A stretch of DNA of 64,000 nt. It comes from Flavobacterium salmonis. Its GTDB lineage: Bacteria; Bacteroidota; Bacteroidia; Flavobacteriales; Flavobacteriaceae. The notes beneath the pieces are model-generated. The model saw only the letters and a list, made by a program, of their open reading frames with translations, was not told the DNA's origin and searched no databases. The stretch lies in contig NZ_CAIJDP010000062.1 of assembly GCF_903819435.1 (NCBI RefSeq), positions 124,001 to 188,000 on the forward strand. Direction: 5' to 3'. Shown here in pieces: positions 1 through 8,332 of this stretch; the first letter of the stretch is position 1, and each line of letters begins with the position of its first letter. Position numbers and translations under genes: made by a program.

Positions 1-243
1 TACATCATCACCAAAAGTAAAGAGCTGTTCAAAATAAGTTACGGTAACATTGGTTTCTTCTTTTAATTCTCTTTTTACTGCATCCTGCAACGATTCGTCA
101 TTTTTGACCAAACCGCCAGGTAAAGCCCAATATGATTCCTGAGTACCAAATTTCTGCTGTATCAAAAGGACATACAATTGGTTGTGCTGGTAGCCAAATA
201 CAATTGCATCAACAGCTACTCTGATATTTTGAATGTTAGTCAT
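1..243 (-). CDS. NUDIX domain protein, NrtR-like (C-terminus outside window)
   Basis: The 81 visible codons start at ATG 243-241 and run off the left edge. They carry a Nudix box at residues 44-66: G44, E50, R58-E59-L60, E62-E63 and V66, with N65 where the usual Gly sits. The N-terminus, with a VDAIVFGY strand followed by YVLLIQ and a WALPGG motif, resembles Bacteroidota NrtR-type regulators, in which a Nudix-like effector domain is fused to a winged helix. It could equally be a plain ADP-ribose pyrophosphatase, because the missing C-terminal half would decide. A palindromic stretch directly upstream (253-294) fits an autoregulated regulator. Nudix domain is certain; regulator role is inference. 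Confidence 0.75.
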   Translation of the reverse strand, partial: MTNIQNIRVAVDAIVFGYQHNQLYVLLIQQKFGTQESYWALPGGLVKNDESLQDAVKRELKEETNVTVTYFEQLFTFGDDV

Positions 244-252
244 ATTCTAAAT

Positions 253-294
253 GCGTAAGATTTACACAAATATAAAGTTTTATATTTCTTACGC
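253..294. promoter_or_regulatory. Nested inverted repeats upstream of the NUDIX gene
   Basis: The outer arms GCGTAAGA (253-260) and TCTTACGC (287-294) enclose inner arms AAATATAAA (268-276) and TTTATATTT (279-287). The inner axis is offset from the outer one by about 4 bp, because the left half carries about 7 extra bases. It lies 10 bp upstream of the start codon, so it could be an operator. Confidence 0.4.
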
Positions 295-420
295 TGAGCA
301 ATTTAAATTTTAACCCACAAAAAAATTGGGATAAACCTGATTTTGCTATAGAACAAATTTAATGTGCAATAGAATATCCATGCTCATCATTTTTGATGAT
401 TTTTTTTGAAGCAATGATTT

Positions 421-1320
421 TTAAGTAGATAAGGCTATTCTAACTTCGTTGGCAATGGTGTCAAAAAAAGTCTTTAGGTTGTTGTTTTTAGCAGCCAGTA
501 AATAGACATATTCTTCAGGCACGTGGAAACTATTCCAAACCAATTGTAGTTTGTTTTGCTGGATAAATTTTCTCGCATTGCAATTCCACGTTACAGCGAC
601 ACCGGAATTTTTAGAGAGCATTTCCAGCATTTCATATTCTGACGGAATGATATAATTGGGAACCATTGAAGGTCTTTTTTTGTGAAAAGCATGCAGCCAG
701 AATAGTTTTATATGTGGAATCCTGGCGTCATGAGAATACCATTTTTGTTCGTTTAGCCATTGTTCTGCTCCGGTAAAATCATCTGACTTGAGTTTCTGGC
801 GAAATTCAGTAATATCTAAATTCGTTGGTCCAACCATCACCAGTTTAATTTTAGCAACCGTTTCCTGAATCGTATCAAACGTATCATATTTTTTAGAAAC
901 AATTGCAAAATCAAGTTTTTTAGAATCGACTAACGAAAAAAGAGTATCATCGTCGGCAAAAGTAAAATCGATTAAATCAAATTTTGCAATTAAACTATTT
1001 CCCACACTGCTGAAAAGATGTTTTGAGATTCCCACAGAAATTAACCGGGTTGCATCTTCTGCTTTAGCCCTGAATGTGTTTTCCACATTTTCAAGCCGAT
1101 CAAGTGCGTCTATTATTAAGTTATTCAGTAACTTAGCATACTCGGTTGGTTCTACACCTTTAGATTTTCGAATAAATAATTTGTTTCCAACATGAGCTTC
1201 GAGCATAGAGATCTGCTGACTAACTGCCGGCTGGCTCATAAATAATTCCTTTGCAGCAATAGAAAAATTTCCGTTTTTATAGACAGCTTTAAACGTTCTG
1301 TACCATTCCAGATTTACCAT
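421..1320 (-). CDS. LysR-family transcriptional regulator
   Basis: 299 residues, the usual LysR length. The N-terminal winged helix-turn-helix covers about residues 3-60: the segment FSIAAKELFMSQPAVSQQI is the LysR signature, with the recognition helix near residues 29-40. The remainder is the two-lobed effector-binding domain. The gene is divergent from a DJ-1/PfpI-like gene and a YqhD-like dehydrogenase, the classic layout of a LysR regulator and its target operon. Two ATAGTTT words at 1324 and 1345, 21 bp apart, are possible binding sites in the intergenic region. Target and inducer are inference; aldehydes are likely from the neighbours. Confidence 0.9.
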   Translation of the reverse strand: MVNLEWYRTFKAVYKNGNFSIAAKELFMSQPAVSQQISMLEAHVGNKLFIRKSKGVEPTEYAKLLNNLIIDALDRLENVENTFRAKAEDATRLISVGISKHLFSSVGNSLIAKFDLIDFTFADDDTLFSLVDSKKLDFAIVSKKYDTFDTIQETVAKIKLVMVGPTNLDITEFRQKLKSDDFTGAEQWLNEQKWYSHDARIPHIKLFWLHAFHKKRPSMVPNYIIPSEYEMLEMLSKNSGVAVTWNCNARKFIQQNKLQLVWNSFHVPEEYVYLLAAKNNNLKTFFDTIANEVRIALST

Positions 1321-1323
1321 GAT

Positions 1324-1389
1324 ATAGTTTTATTTATAACAAAAATAGTTTATTTTATTTTTACAAATATCACATAAGCCGTAAATTTG
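1324..1389 (+). promoter_or_regulatory. Divergent control region, LysR / DJ-1-PfpI
   Basis: TAAATTTG at 1382-1389 fits the Bacteroidota -7 consensus TAnnTTTG and lies 15 bp before ATG 1405. Two similar A+T-rich words beginning ATAGTTT (1324, 1345) are two helical turns apart and could be regulator boxes. The TTG at 1387, a formal start codon, falls inside the -7 box and so is unlikely to be used. Confidence 0.45.
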
Positions 1390-1404
1390 TTTAAAATTAA
1401 TCAA

Positions 1405-2169
1405 ATGAACAAAATAGCATTATTTGCGATAATCGCTTTCACAGCAGGTAGCATTTCGACTACTGCTCAAAAATTAAATAAAAAACAGATGAAAAAAGTA
1501 TTATTTGTGCTTACGAGCCATGACAAATTAGGAGATACAGGTGAAAAAACAGGATTTTGGACAGAAGAATTTGCTGCTCCCTATTATACGCTGATAGATC
1601 AGGGATATATTGTAGAGATTGCAAGTCCTTTAGGTGGTCAGCCGCCAATTGATCCAAAAAGTAATGATCCGAGTGCTGCTACAGAAGACACTAAACGTTT
1701 TGATGCAGATTTAGCTTTACAGGAAAAGTTAAAACATACGCATAAAATTACAGATGTGAATCAGAAAGATTTTGATGCAGTTTTTTATCCGGGTGGTCAC
1801 GGACCAATGTGGGATTTGGCTGTAGATCAAAATTCTATTGCTTTGATTGAATCTTTTTACAATCATAAAAAACCAGTAAGTTTTGTTTGTCATGCACCGG
1901 CAGCATTAAAAAATGTAAAGATTGATGGTTCTTATCTGGTTAAAGGCAAAAAAGTTACCGGATTTTCAAATACCGAAGAAGAAGGTGTTGGATTGACAAA
2001 AGTGGTTCCGTTTTTATTGGAAGATGCTTTGAAAGCCAATGGTGGTGAATATTCAAAAGGAGCTGATTGGGCACCTTATGCCGTAGAAGACGGTTTGTTG
2101 ATTACAGGTCAAAATCCGGCTTCATCAAAACTGGTAGCTGAAAAATTAATGGCACAATTAAAAAAATAA
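1405..2169 (+). CDS. DJ-1/PfpI family protein (Hsp31/glyoxalase III type), exported
   Basis: 254 residues from ATG 1405. Residues 1 to about 21 read as a signal peptide ending at TTAQ, so the product is probably periplasmic. A second ATG at 1489 would give a cytoplasmic form starting MKKVLFVLTSH, as in many homologues. The fold is class I glutamine amidotransferase-like: FYPGGHGPMWDL forms the oxyanion loop, C162 in SFVCHAPAAL is the nucleophile-elbow cysteine, and E54/E55 (WTEEF) the acidic partner. Relatives convert methylglyoxal to lactate or act as chaperones. The stop is 4 bp before the YqhD-like gene, so the two are cotranscribed. Family is sure; substrate is inferred. Confidence 0.85.
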   Translation: MNKIALFAIIAFTAGSISTTAQKLNKKQMKKVLFVLTSHDKLGDTGEKTGFWTEEFAAPYYTLIDQGYIVEIASPLGGQPPIDPKSNDPSAATEDTKRFDADLALQEKLKHTHKITDVNQKDFDAVFYPGGHGPMWDLAVDQNSIALIESFYNHKKPVSFVCHAPAALKNVKIDGSYLVKGKKVTGFSNTEEEGVGLTKVVPFLLEDALKANGGEYSKGADWAPYAVEDGLLITGQNPASSKLVAEKLMAQLKK

Positions 2170-2173
2170 GCAG

Positions 2174-3331
2174 ATGTTAAACTTTGAATTATACAATCCG
2201 ACGAATTTAATTTTCGGAAAAGGACAAATTGAGAAACTTTCGACTTTGGTTCCAAAAGATGCTAAAATACTATTGGCATATGGTGGTGGAAGTATTTTTA
2301 AAAACGGAATTCACGAACAGGTAATTAATAACTTAAAAGGGTTTGATATTGTCGAATTTGGAGGCATTGAGCCCAATCCACATTTTGAAACTTTGATGAA
2401 AGCGGTAGAAGTGATAAAAGCCGAAAAAATCGATTTTATTCTCGCAGTAGGAGGAGGATCAGTTATTGATGGAGTAAAATTTATTTCGGCAGCGGTTCAT
2501 TTTGATGGGAATCCGATTGATATTTTGCAAAAGCGTTTGTTGATTAAAGAAAATGCAGTGCCTTTTGGAACTGTTTTGACATTGCCGGCAACAGGAAGTG
2601 AAATGAATTCAGGTTCTGTGGTTACGATTAAAGCAACCCAGGAAAAACTGGCTTTTGGCGGAAGTGCTATGTTTCCGAAGTTTTCTATTTGTGACCCAAC
2701 TGTAATTGAATCTTTGCCAAAAAGACAAATTCAGAATGGGGTTGTAGACGCCTATACACATGTAATGGAACAATATCTAACGTATCCGCATGAAGGTTTT
2801 TTACAGGACCGGATTGCAGAAGGAATTCTGCAGACTTTAATTGAAATTGGTCCGGGAGTTGTTGAAAATCCAACCGATTATGCTTTGGCTTCGAATTTTA
2901 TGTGGAGCTGTACGATGGCATTAAACGGATTAATCCAAAAAGGGGTTCCCTCAGATTGGGCAACACACATGATTGGTCACGAATTAACCGCTTTATACGG
3001 AATTGATCATGCGAGAACTTTGGCGATTATTGGCCCAAGTTTATACAATGTAATGTTTGAAACTAAGAAAGGAAAATTAGCGCAGTACGGAAGAAGAATT
3101 TTTAACTTAAAAGGTTCAGATGATGAAGTTGCAAAAGAAGCTATCAATAAAACCGTAGAGTTTTTCCACACTATGGCAATGGATACTAAACTTTCTCAAT
3201 ACACAAATGACTATGACAAAACAGCTGATTTTATTGTAAATCGTTTTGACGAAAGAGGCTGGAAAGGTTTAGGAGAAAAACAACTGGTAACTTTGGATAA
3301 AGTAAAATCTATTGTTGAAATGAGTTACTAA
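2174..3331 (+). CDS. yqhD: Iron-containing alcohol dehydrogenase, YqhD-like
   Basis: 385 residues, nearly collinear with E. coli YqhD, an NADPH-dependent aldehyde reductase. The metal ligands fall at D192, H196 (DAYTHVMEQ), H265 (ATHMIGHE) and H279 (GIDHART), each two below the E. coli numbering. The GGGS at 37-40 and GGGSVIDGVKF near residue 95 bind the nucleotide. It would reduce short-chain or reactive aldehydes to alcohols in the cytoplasm. It directly follows the DJ-1/PfpI gene, and together with the divergent LysR gene forms a probable carbonyl-stress unit. Confidence 0.9.
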   Translation: MLNFELYNPTNLIFGKGQIEKLSTLVPKDAKILLAYGGGSIFKNGIHEQVINNLKGFDIVEFGGIEPNPHFETLMKAVEVIKAEKIDFILAVGGGSVIDGVKFISAAVHFDGNPIDILQKRLLIKENAVPFGTVLTLPATGSEMNSGSVVTIKATQEKLAFGGSAMFPKFSICDPTVIESLPKRQIQNGVVDAYTHVMEQYLTYPHEGFLQDRIAEGILQTLIEIGPGVVENPTDYALASNFMWSCTMALNGLIQKGVPSDWATHMIGHELTALYGIDHARTLAIIGPSLYNVMFETKKGKLAQYGRRIFNLKGSDDEVAKEAINKTVEFFHTMAMDTKLSQYTNDYDKTADFIVNRFDERGWKGLGEKQLVTLDKVKSIVEMSY

Positions 3332-3483
3332 AAAATAAAATTTCAAGTTTTTTTAAATTTCAAATTCCAACAGTAACCTAAATTATTGGAATTTGGAATT
3401 TTTGTTTGAAGTTGAAATATCTATTTAATATCAAGAAATAGAAATTGTTATTTGGAGCTTAAATTTTGGAATTTGAATTAAAA

Positions 3484-3518
3484 AAAAGGCGTTCTTAAAT
3501 TTTTTAGGAACGCCTTTT
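3484..3518 (+). terminator. Rho-independent terminator after the yqhD-like gene
   Basis: A perfect 11-bp stem, AAAAGGCGTTC (3484-3494) with GAACGCCTTTT (3508-3518), separated by a 13-nt A+T-rich loop. Confidence 0.75.
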
Positions 3519-3700
3519 AAAATACTAAAACAAAACTAACTAACTCAATTTTTACTAAATTCATTTAAAAATCTAATTTATAATGTGTTACAACGTAATG
3601 ATTTAGTTTTTATTGTGATAGAAGAAAAATAGTTGCTTTTTTTAAAGAAACTTGAAACCATCGTGTTTAAAGGCTTTTTTATGAAATTCTTAAACTACAT

Positions 3701-3733
3701 TTTGTGATATTACTGCATTATTAAGTACTTTTG
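3701..3733 (+). promoter_or_regulatory. gpsA promoter, Bacteroidota type
   Basis: TTTG at 3701-3704 and TACTTTTG at 3726-3733 match the -33 and -7 elements (TTTG, TAnnTTTG) with a 21-nt spacer. The -7 box lies 18 bp before the gpsA start. Confidence 0.55.
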
Positions 3734-3751
3734 CTTTAAATTAATAAAATA

Positions 3752-4747
3752 ATGAGCCAAAATTTAAAATTTGCAGTAATTGGTGGTGGGAGCTGGGCAA
3801 CAGCTATTGCAAAAATGTTGTGTGTGAACCTGGATGAAATTTCGTGGTATATGCGAAATGATGCAGCGATAGAACATATTCAGAAATATAAGCATAATCC
3901 AAATTATTTAAGTTCAGTTGAATTTGACACAACAAAACTTAAATTAACTAATAATATAAACGAAGCAGTTGAATATGCAGATTACTTAATTTTTGCTATT
4001 CCTTCGGCCTTTCTTAACGCAGAATTAGAACCGTTAACGGTTTCTTTAGAAAATAAAATTATCTTTTCGGCGATTAAAGGAATTGTTCCTGAAACAAGTT
4101 TAATAGTGGGTGAACATTTCCACATTCAATACGATATTCCATACTATAATATTGGCGTAATTACAGGTCCTTGCCATGCTGAAGAAGTAGCTTTGGAGAG
4201 GCTTTCTTATTTAACGATTGCCTGTGGTGATCCCGATAAAGCCTGTACTGTTGCCAAAAAATTATCGAGTAATTATATAAAAGCTAAAATTTCTGACGAT
4301 ATTATTGGAACCGAATATGCAGCAATGCTGAAAAATATTTATGCTATAGCTGCCGGAATTGCTCATGGTTTGGGGTATGGAGATAATTTTCAGTCGGTAA
4401 TGATGAGCAACGGAATCCGCGAAATGCGAAAATTCATCAAGAAAGTACATAAAATGAAACGTGATATCAATGATTCAGCTTATTTAGGCGATTTATTGGT
4501 AACAGGATATTCGGTATTTTCAAGAAACAGAATGTTCGGAAATATGATTGGAAAAGGCTATACCGTAAAAAGTGCCATGATGGAAATGAGTATGGTTGCC
4601 GAAGGTTATTACGCGACGAAAAGTGCTTATAAACTAAATCAGGGTTATGGAGCCAAAACGCCTATTATTGATGCGGTTTATGCAGTATTATATGAAGGGA
4701 AAAATGCCAAAACTGTTTTCAAAAAACTAACAGAATCTTTAGATTAA
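3752..4747 (+). CDS. gpsA: Glycerol-3-phosphate dehydrogenase [NAD(P)+]
   Basis: 331 residues, the usual GpsA length. It reduces dihydroxyacetone phosphate to sn-glycerol 3-phosphate for phospholipid synthesis in the cytoplasm. The N-terminal Rossmann motif GGGSWATA spans residues 11-18. VITGPCHAEEVA is the mid-protein signature, and K194 in MLKNIYAIAAGIAHGLG is the catalytic lysine. It is monocistronic, with its own promoter upstream and a strong terminator shared with the convergent bat operon. Confidence 0.95.
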   Translation: MSQNLKFAVIGGGSWATAIAKMLCVNLDEISWYMRNDAAIEHIQKYKHNPNYLSSVEFDTTKLKLTNNINEAVEYADYLIFAIPSAFLNAELEPLTVSLENKIIFSAIKGIVPETSLIVGEHFHIQYDIPYYNIGVITGPCHAEEVALERLSYLTIACGDPDKACTVAKKLSSNYIKAKISDDIIGTEYAAMLKNIYAIAAGIAHGLGYGDNFQSVMMSNGIREMRKFIKKVHKMKRDINDSAYLGDLLVTGYSVFSRNRMFGNMIGKGYTVKSAMMEMSMVAEGYYATKSAYKLNQGYGAKTPIIDAVYAVLYEGKNAKTVFKKLTESLD

Positions 4748-4762
4748 ATAACTTAATCACAT

Positions 4763-4802
4763 AAAAAAAGTCCGTTTCTAAATTCAGAAACGGACTTTTT
4801 TT
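4763..4802. terminator. Bidirectional terminator, gpsA / batE
   Basis: A 17-bp perfect stem (4763-4779 with 4786-4802) with a 6-nt loop. A and T runs on the outer sides allow it to end transcription of convergent gpsA and the bat operon. Confidence 0.85.
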
Positions 4803-4816
4803 ATGCTATAATTTTA

Positions 4817-5563
4817 TTATTTAACTTCCCTGATAGCAGAGGCATCGATCCAGCCTTCTGTACCATCTGTCAATTCGATTTTTTTCCAGTTTTCTAAAGC
4901 CTCTTTTACATAAACTTTTGCGCCTTCATGTAATAAGAAAATGCTTGATCCTGCTTTTTGAGGTTCGCTTCGCACTTCTGTCATTTCGGCAAAAACGATT
5001 GCAGGACGATCATTATTATAGTGGTCTTTTTCAGTTATTCCTGCTGAAACGCTCAATAACAAAGCAAACAATAAAATAAACATTCCTATAAAATATATTC
5101 TTTTTGAAAGCGTAAGCTGTGAAAAATAATAGCCAATAAAGCTCAGTAAAAAAGCAAATGCAATGCCCACCGAAATCCAGGCCCAATTATTATAATTAAA
5201 AATACCTGTAAAATTCTGAATGAGTTTTGCGAAACCAACCTTTGGAACTTCTTTAATCTCATCAATGGTTAGTTTTTTGGCAAATTTCAGATTGTTTAAA
5301 GTTTCGGGATCATGTGGTTTCAAAACAAGAGCCTTTTCATAATTATAAATCGAAGGCGCGACTTTATTAAGTTTATAATAACAATTTCCTAAGTTAAAAT
5401 ACAATTCAGCCGAATGTTGCTTGTCTTCTTTAATTATACTTTCATAAGTTTGGGCTGCTTGCTGGTATTGTCCTTTTTGATATAAGGCATTACCTTTTTC
5501 AAAGCTGTTCTGAGCAAAGAAAACCTGAGAGATTAATAAAAAGAGATATAGTATGTTTTTCAT
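4817..5563 (-). CDS. batE: BatE-like TPR and SH3 domain membrane protein
   Basis: 248 residues, last gene of the bat operon. A signal peptide (1-17) is followed by TPR repeats at about 20-95, two membrane segments at about 128-147 and 155-174, and a bacterial SH3 domain at about 190-246 (TEVRSEPQKAGSSIFLLHEG, then WKKIEL and GWIDASAIREV). The SH3 domain probably faces the periplasm. Bat proteins were linked to aerotolerance in Bacteroides fragilis, but their biochemical role is unsettled. Name rests on domain order and position. Confidence 0.85.
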   Translation of the reverse strand: MKNILYLFLLISQVFFAQNSFEKGNALYQKGQYQQAAQTYESIIKEDKQHSAELYFNLGNCYYKLNKVAPSIYNYEKALVLKPHDPETLNNLKFAKKLTIDEIKEVPKVGFAKLIQNFTGIFNYNNWAWISVGIAFAFLLSFIGYYFSQLTLSKRIYFIGMFILLFALLLSVSAGITEKDHYNNDRPAIVFAEMTEVRSEPQKAGSSIFLLHEGAKVYVKEALENWKKIELTDGTEGWIDASAIREVK

Positions 5564-5647
5564 TTTTCTATTTGTAATATTTTCAACTTTGCGAACTTTA
5601 ATTCAGCGAAAGCTAAATCAATTCTTAGCGAACGTTGCGGTTAAAAA

Positions 5648-7402
5648 CTAAACAATTTGTTTTTCTAATTCTGAAATAATTAAAACAGCTTTGTCATAAT
5701 CCTGCTGAATTGATGCGCCTGATGCCGGAGCATATCGTGCAAACTCGCAGTTTTCAGTTAAATTAATAAAGCTTTGAACCGTTTCCGGATTCGAATTTCT
5801 GGATAATAACAATTCACGTATATTGTCTTTGCTCATTTCTGAAGTTTCAATATGCAATTTAGCTTTCAGGAAATTATGCATTGCTTTTTCCAGGGCAATG
5901 TAAAATGGCTCTTTATTGTTAAGTTGTTTTTTGGCTTCAGATAAATATTTCTTCGCAAGCTTATTATTCATCTTAATTCTATTACCGGTGACATCACTGT
6001 CAATGGCTTCTTTTTTCTTTCTGGCGATTACAATAATTGGCAAAATAACAAAAGGCAGCAATAACAAGGTATAATATAAATCAGACCCGTAAAAATCATC
6101 TTTGGCTATAGCAACTAAAATCGTTTTTGGTTTAATATATTTAAATTGCTCCGATTTTGAAATCACATTTTTCGATTTATTTGATGCAACGGCTTCAGCC
6201 TGCATCGGGCCATCCAATACATCAATCATAATTTCCGGTGAAGTTATGGTTTTGTAGCTGCCTGAATTCAAATCGAAATACGAGAATTCCATTGGTTTTA
6301 TAGCATATTTCCCTTTATATTGAGGGATAATCGTATACTTGTCCGAAATTGTACCGGACATTCCTGCAAGTGATGTATTCACTTTTTCATCATGTACAGG
6401 ATCATACATTTCTAATGCATTTGGAACAACAGGCTTAGGTAAAGTAAACAATTTCATGTTTCCTGTACCGGTAGCACTTACAACCAAATCAAGGCTCTCC
6501 CCATTTTTTAAAGAAGTTTTTGATGGGGTTACTTTAAAATCAAGTTTACCAACAGCTCCTGTAAATCCAATTGGCTTATTTACTTCTGGTAGTGCTCTTA
6601 CGTTGATCGTTTTGGCACCTGCAGAAACGGTTTTATTTCCATCATCAGTAACGATTCGTCCAAACATATCACGACCCCTTGGTACCTGAATACCGATGTC
6701 TAAAGAAAGAGGTTCAATAGTAAGATTTCCTGATTTTTGAGGGTATAGGATCGTTTTTTTAAGAACAACAAAATAACAGCGTTCCCCTTTATACAATCCT
6801 TCTTCAACTAGTAGTTGCTTGATATCGATGTTCTGATTCCAAAAGTCTTTGTATTTAGGTTTAGCCAGTTCTTTAAAGCCTGTTACACCAATACCATTAA
6901 AATATAATTTATAAACAACAGTTATGGGCTGATTTATATAAGGATTTGTTTTTGAAATTTCTGCTACCAAGTTTAAAACTTCATTTCCGTTTACGCCTCC
7001 TTGCTGTTGTTGCTGCACGTTTGGATCTCTTTCCTGAGCAACCGCATTGGTAACCGTTATTTTGATAGGAGATGTTTTATAAACCTGACCATTATATTCA
7101 ATTGCAGCCTGTTTGATTATAAATGTACCTTTTTGATTTGGCAATAAATAATAAGAATAAACTTTCTGAAAAGAGCTTCTCCCATTTACCCAGGACTGAC
7201 TTATTTGTTGACTTGGCCCTCCAACAATTCTGAAACCGTCAAATGAAGGCTGTTCAAAATTATCGCCATCGACATTCATGATAAAGTCAATTCGAAGTCT
7301 TTCGTTAACTCCAAGCGTATTTTTGCTTACTCTGGCCTCAAATTGAACCTGAGCCATAAGCCCCTGAAAAGTGAATAGTAATAGAATTAAATATCTTTTC
7401 AT
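5648..7402 (-). CDS. batD: BatD family protein
   Basis: 584 residues. A signal peptide (1-17) is followed by a long extracytoplasmic beta-rich part typical of BatD/oxygen-tolerance proteins, with immunoglobulin-like repeats. A single membrane helix lies at about 443-461 (YYTLLLLPFVILPIIVIA), then a basic cytoplasmic tail including KNKLAKKYLSEAKKQL. A QQQQQGG linker lies near residue 130. It lies between batC and batE with 84-124 bp gaps. BatD is thought to join BatA/BatB in a membrane complex; that is inferred from family context. Confidence 0.88.
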   Translation of the reverse strand: MKRYLILLLFTFQGLMAQVQFEARVSKNTLGVNERLRIDFIMNVDGDNFEQPSFDGFRIVGGPSQQISQSWVNGRSSFQKVYSYYLLPNQKGTFIIKQAAIEYNGQVYKTSPIKITVTNAVAQERDPNVQQQQQGGVNGNEVLNLVAEISKTNPYINQPITVVYKLYFNGIGVTGFKELAKPKYKDFWNQNIDIKQLLVEEGLYKGERCYFVVLKKTILYPQKSGNLTIEPLSLDIGIQVPRGRDMFGRIVTDDGNKTVSAGAKTINVRALPEVNKPIGFTGAVGKLDFKVTPSKTSLKNGESLDLVVSATGTGNMKLFTLPKPVVPNALEMYDPVHDEKVNTSLAGMSGTISDKYTIIPQYKGKYAIKPMEFSYFDLNSGSYKTITSPEIMIDVLDGPMQAEAVASNKSKNVISKSEQFKYIKPKTILVAIAKDDFYGSDLYYTLLLLPFVILPIIVIARKKKEAIDSDVTGNRIKMNNKLAKKYLSEAKKQLNNKEPFYIALEKAMHNFLKAKLHIETSEMSKDNIRELLLSRNSNPETVQSFINLTENCEFARYAPASGASIQQDYDKAVLIISELEKQIV

Positions 7403-7526
7403 TACTTGTTTAATCGTTTTTTAAATCTTTTTAAATTAAAAAATTACATCGTTTATTATTTGTGAAGCTAAGGGAGTCAAAGCCATTCCTTTTTCAAAAA
7501 ACCTGATATTTATTTAAAAATAAAAT

Positions 7527-8291
7527 CTACCAGTCTTTTTCATTTTTTTTAGGACTTCCTTTTACTTTTTGGGCATTTACTTTGTCCTGAATTTTCTTTT
7601 CTTCATTATTTACCGCATCTAGTAAATTCTGGACACGATCTTTAGAAATTCCTCCGGGCATAGGTTTTGGCTCTCCGTTATTGTTAGATTTCTCATCTTT
7701 TTTCGGATCGTTTTTTCCATCTTTTTTATTCTTGTCTTTATCGCCTTTGTCGTCTTTCTTTTGATCGTCCTTTCCGTCTTTCTTGTCTCCGTCCTTTTTT
7801 TGGTCGTCTTTTTTATCGTTTTTCTTGTCCTTATCCTTGTTGTCTTTTTTATCGTTTTTAGGAGGATTCTCTTTTAATTTTTGTTTTGCATATGCATAAT
7901 TGTACCTTGTTTCATCATCGGTAGGGTCATTACGAAGTGCATTTTTATAGGCTTCAACTGCTTGAGAATAATCTTTCTCTTTCATAAACACGTTTCCTAA
8001 ATTATGGAAAGCCTTGTGTTTTTCCGGTCTGGTTTTGGCATTTTTAATAGCTTTTGCATAAGCAAATTTTGCCTCTGACGCCTGATTTTGTTTGTATATA
8101 GTATTTCCTAAATTATAAGAAGCTATAGCCTTTTTAGGAAATTTTGATTGTGAAATTCTATAATTTGCCTCAGCATCAACAAATTTATTCTGTTTATATT
8201 CTTCATTGGCGTCTGGCAATGTTTTGTCTTTTTCCTGGGCGGAAACTGCCAAAGAAAAGGTTAGTAAAATATAAAGAAGTAAATTTTTCAT
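7527..8291 (-). CDS. batC: BatC-like TPR protein with a Lys/Asp-rich tail
   Basis: 254 residues. A signal peptide (1-18) precedes three or more TPR repeats at about 25-135 (for example AFHNLGNVFMKEKDYSQAVEAYKNAL). Residues about 138-205 are almost only Lys, Asp, Asn and Gly, a highly charged disordered segment. The last 50 residues (ISKDRVQNLLDAVNNEEKKIQDKV) form a short helix. It sits 41 bp after batB and is probably a periplasmic scaffold of the Bat complex. Confidence 0.85.
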   Translation of the reverse strand: MKNLLLYILLTFSLAVSAQEKDKTLPDANEEYKQNKFVDAEANYRISQSKFPKKAIASYNLGNTIYKQNQASEAKFAYAKAIKNAKTRPEKHKAFHNLGNVFMKEKDYSQAVEAYKNALRNDPTDDETRYNYAYAKQKLKENPPKNDKKDNKDKDKKNDKKDDQKKDGDKKDGKDDQKKDDKGDKDKNKKDGKNDPKKDEKSNNNGEPKPMPGGISKDRVQNLLDAVNNEEKKIQDKVNAQKVKGSPKKNEKDW

Positions 8292-8332
8292 TCTGTTTTT
8301 TATTTTTTTGTTTCCGTATTTATCCGAAACAA

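Larger units (their letters stand above)
3332..3751. other. Intergenic region with repeats, terminator and gpsA promoter
   Basis: This 420-bp gap has no credible gene. Its first half (about 3340-3475) is made of repeated words such as AAATTCCAA and TTGGAATTT that can pair with each other. Then come a strong hairpin at 3484-3518 and the gpsA promoter. Confidence 0.6.

Noticed and set aside
395..412. Terminator with ATCAT/ATGAT stem after the LysR gene
   Set aside because: The T run is on the strand that has no gene upstream, and the stem is only 5 bp.
1387..1404. TTG start giving six extra residues to the DJ-1/PfpI protein
   Set aside because: The TTG lies inside the TAAATTTG -7 box, so it would not be in the transcript.
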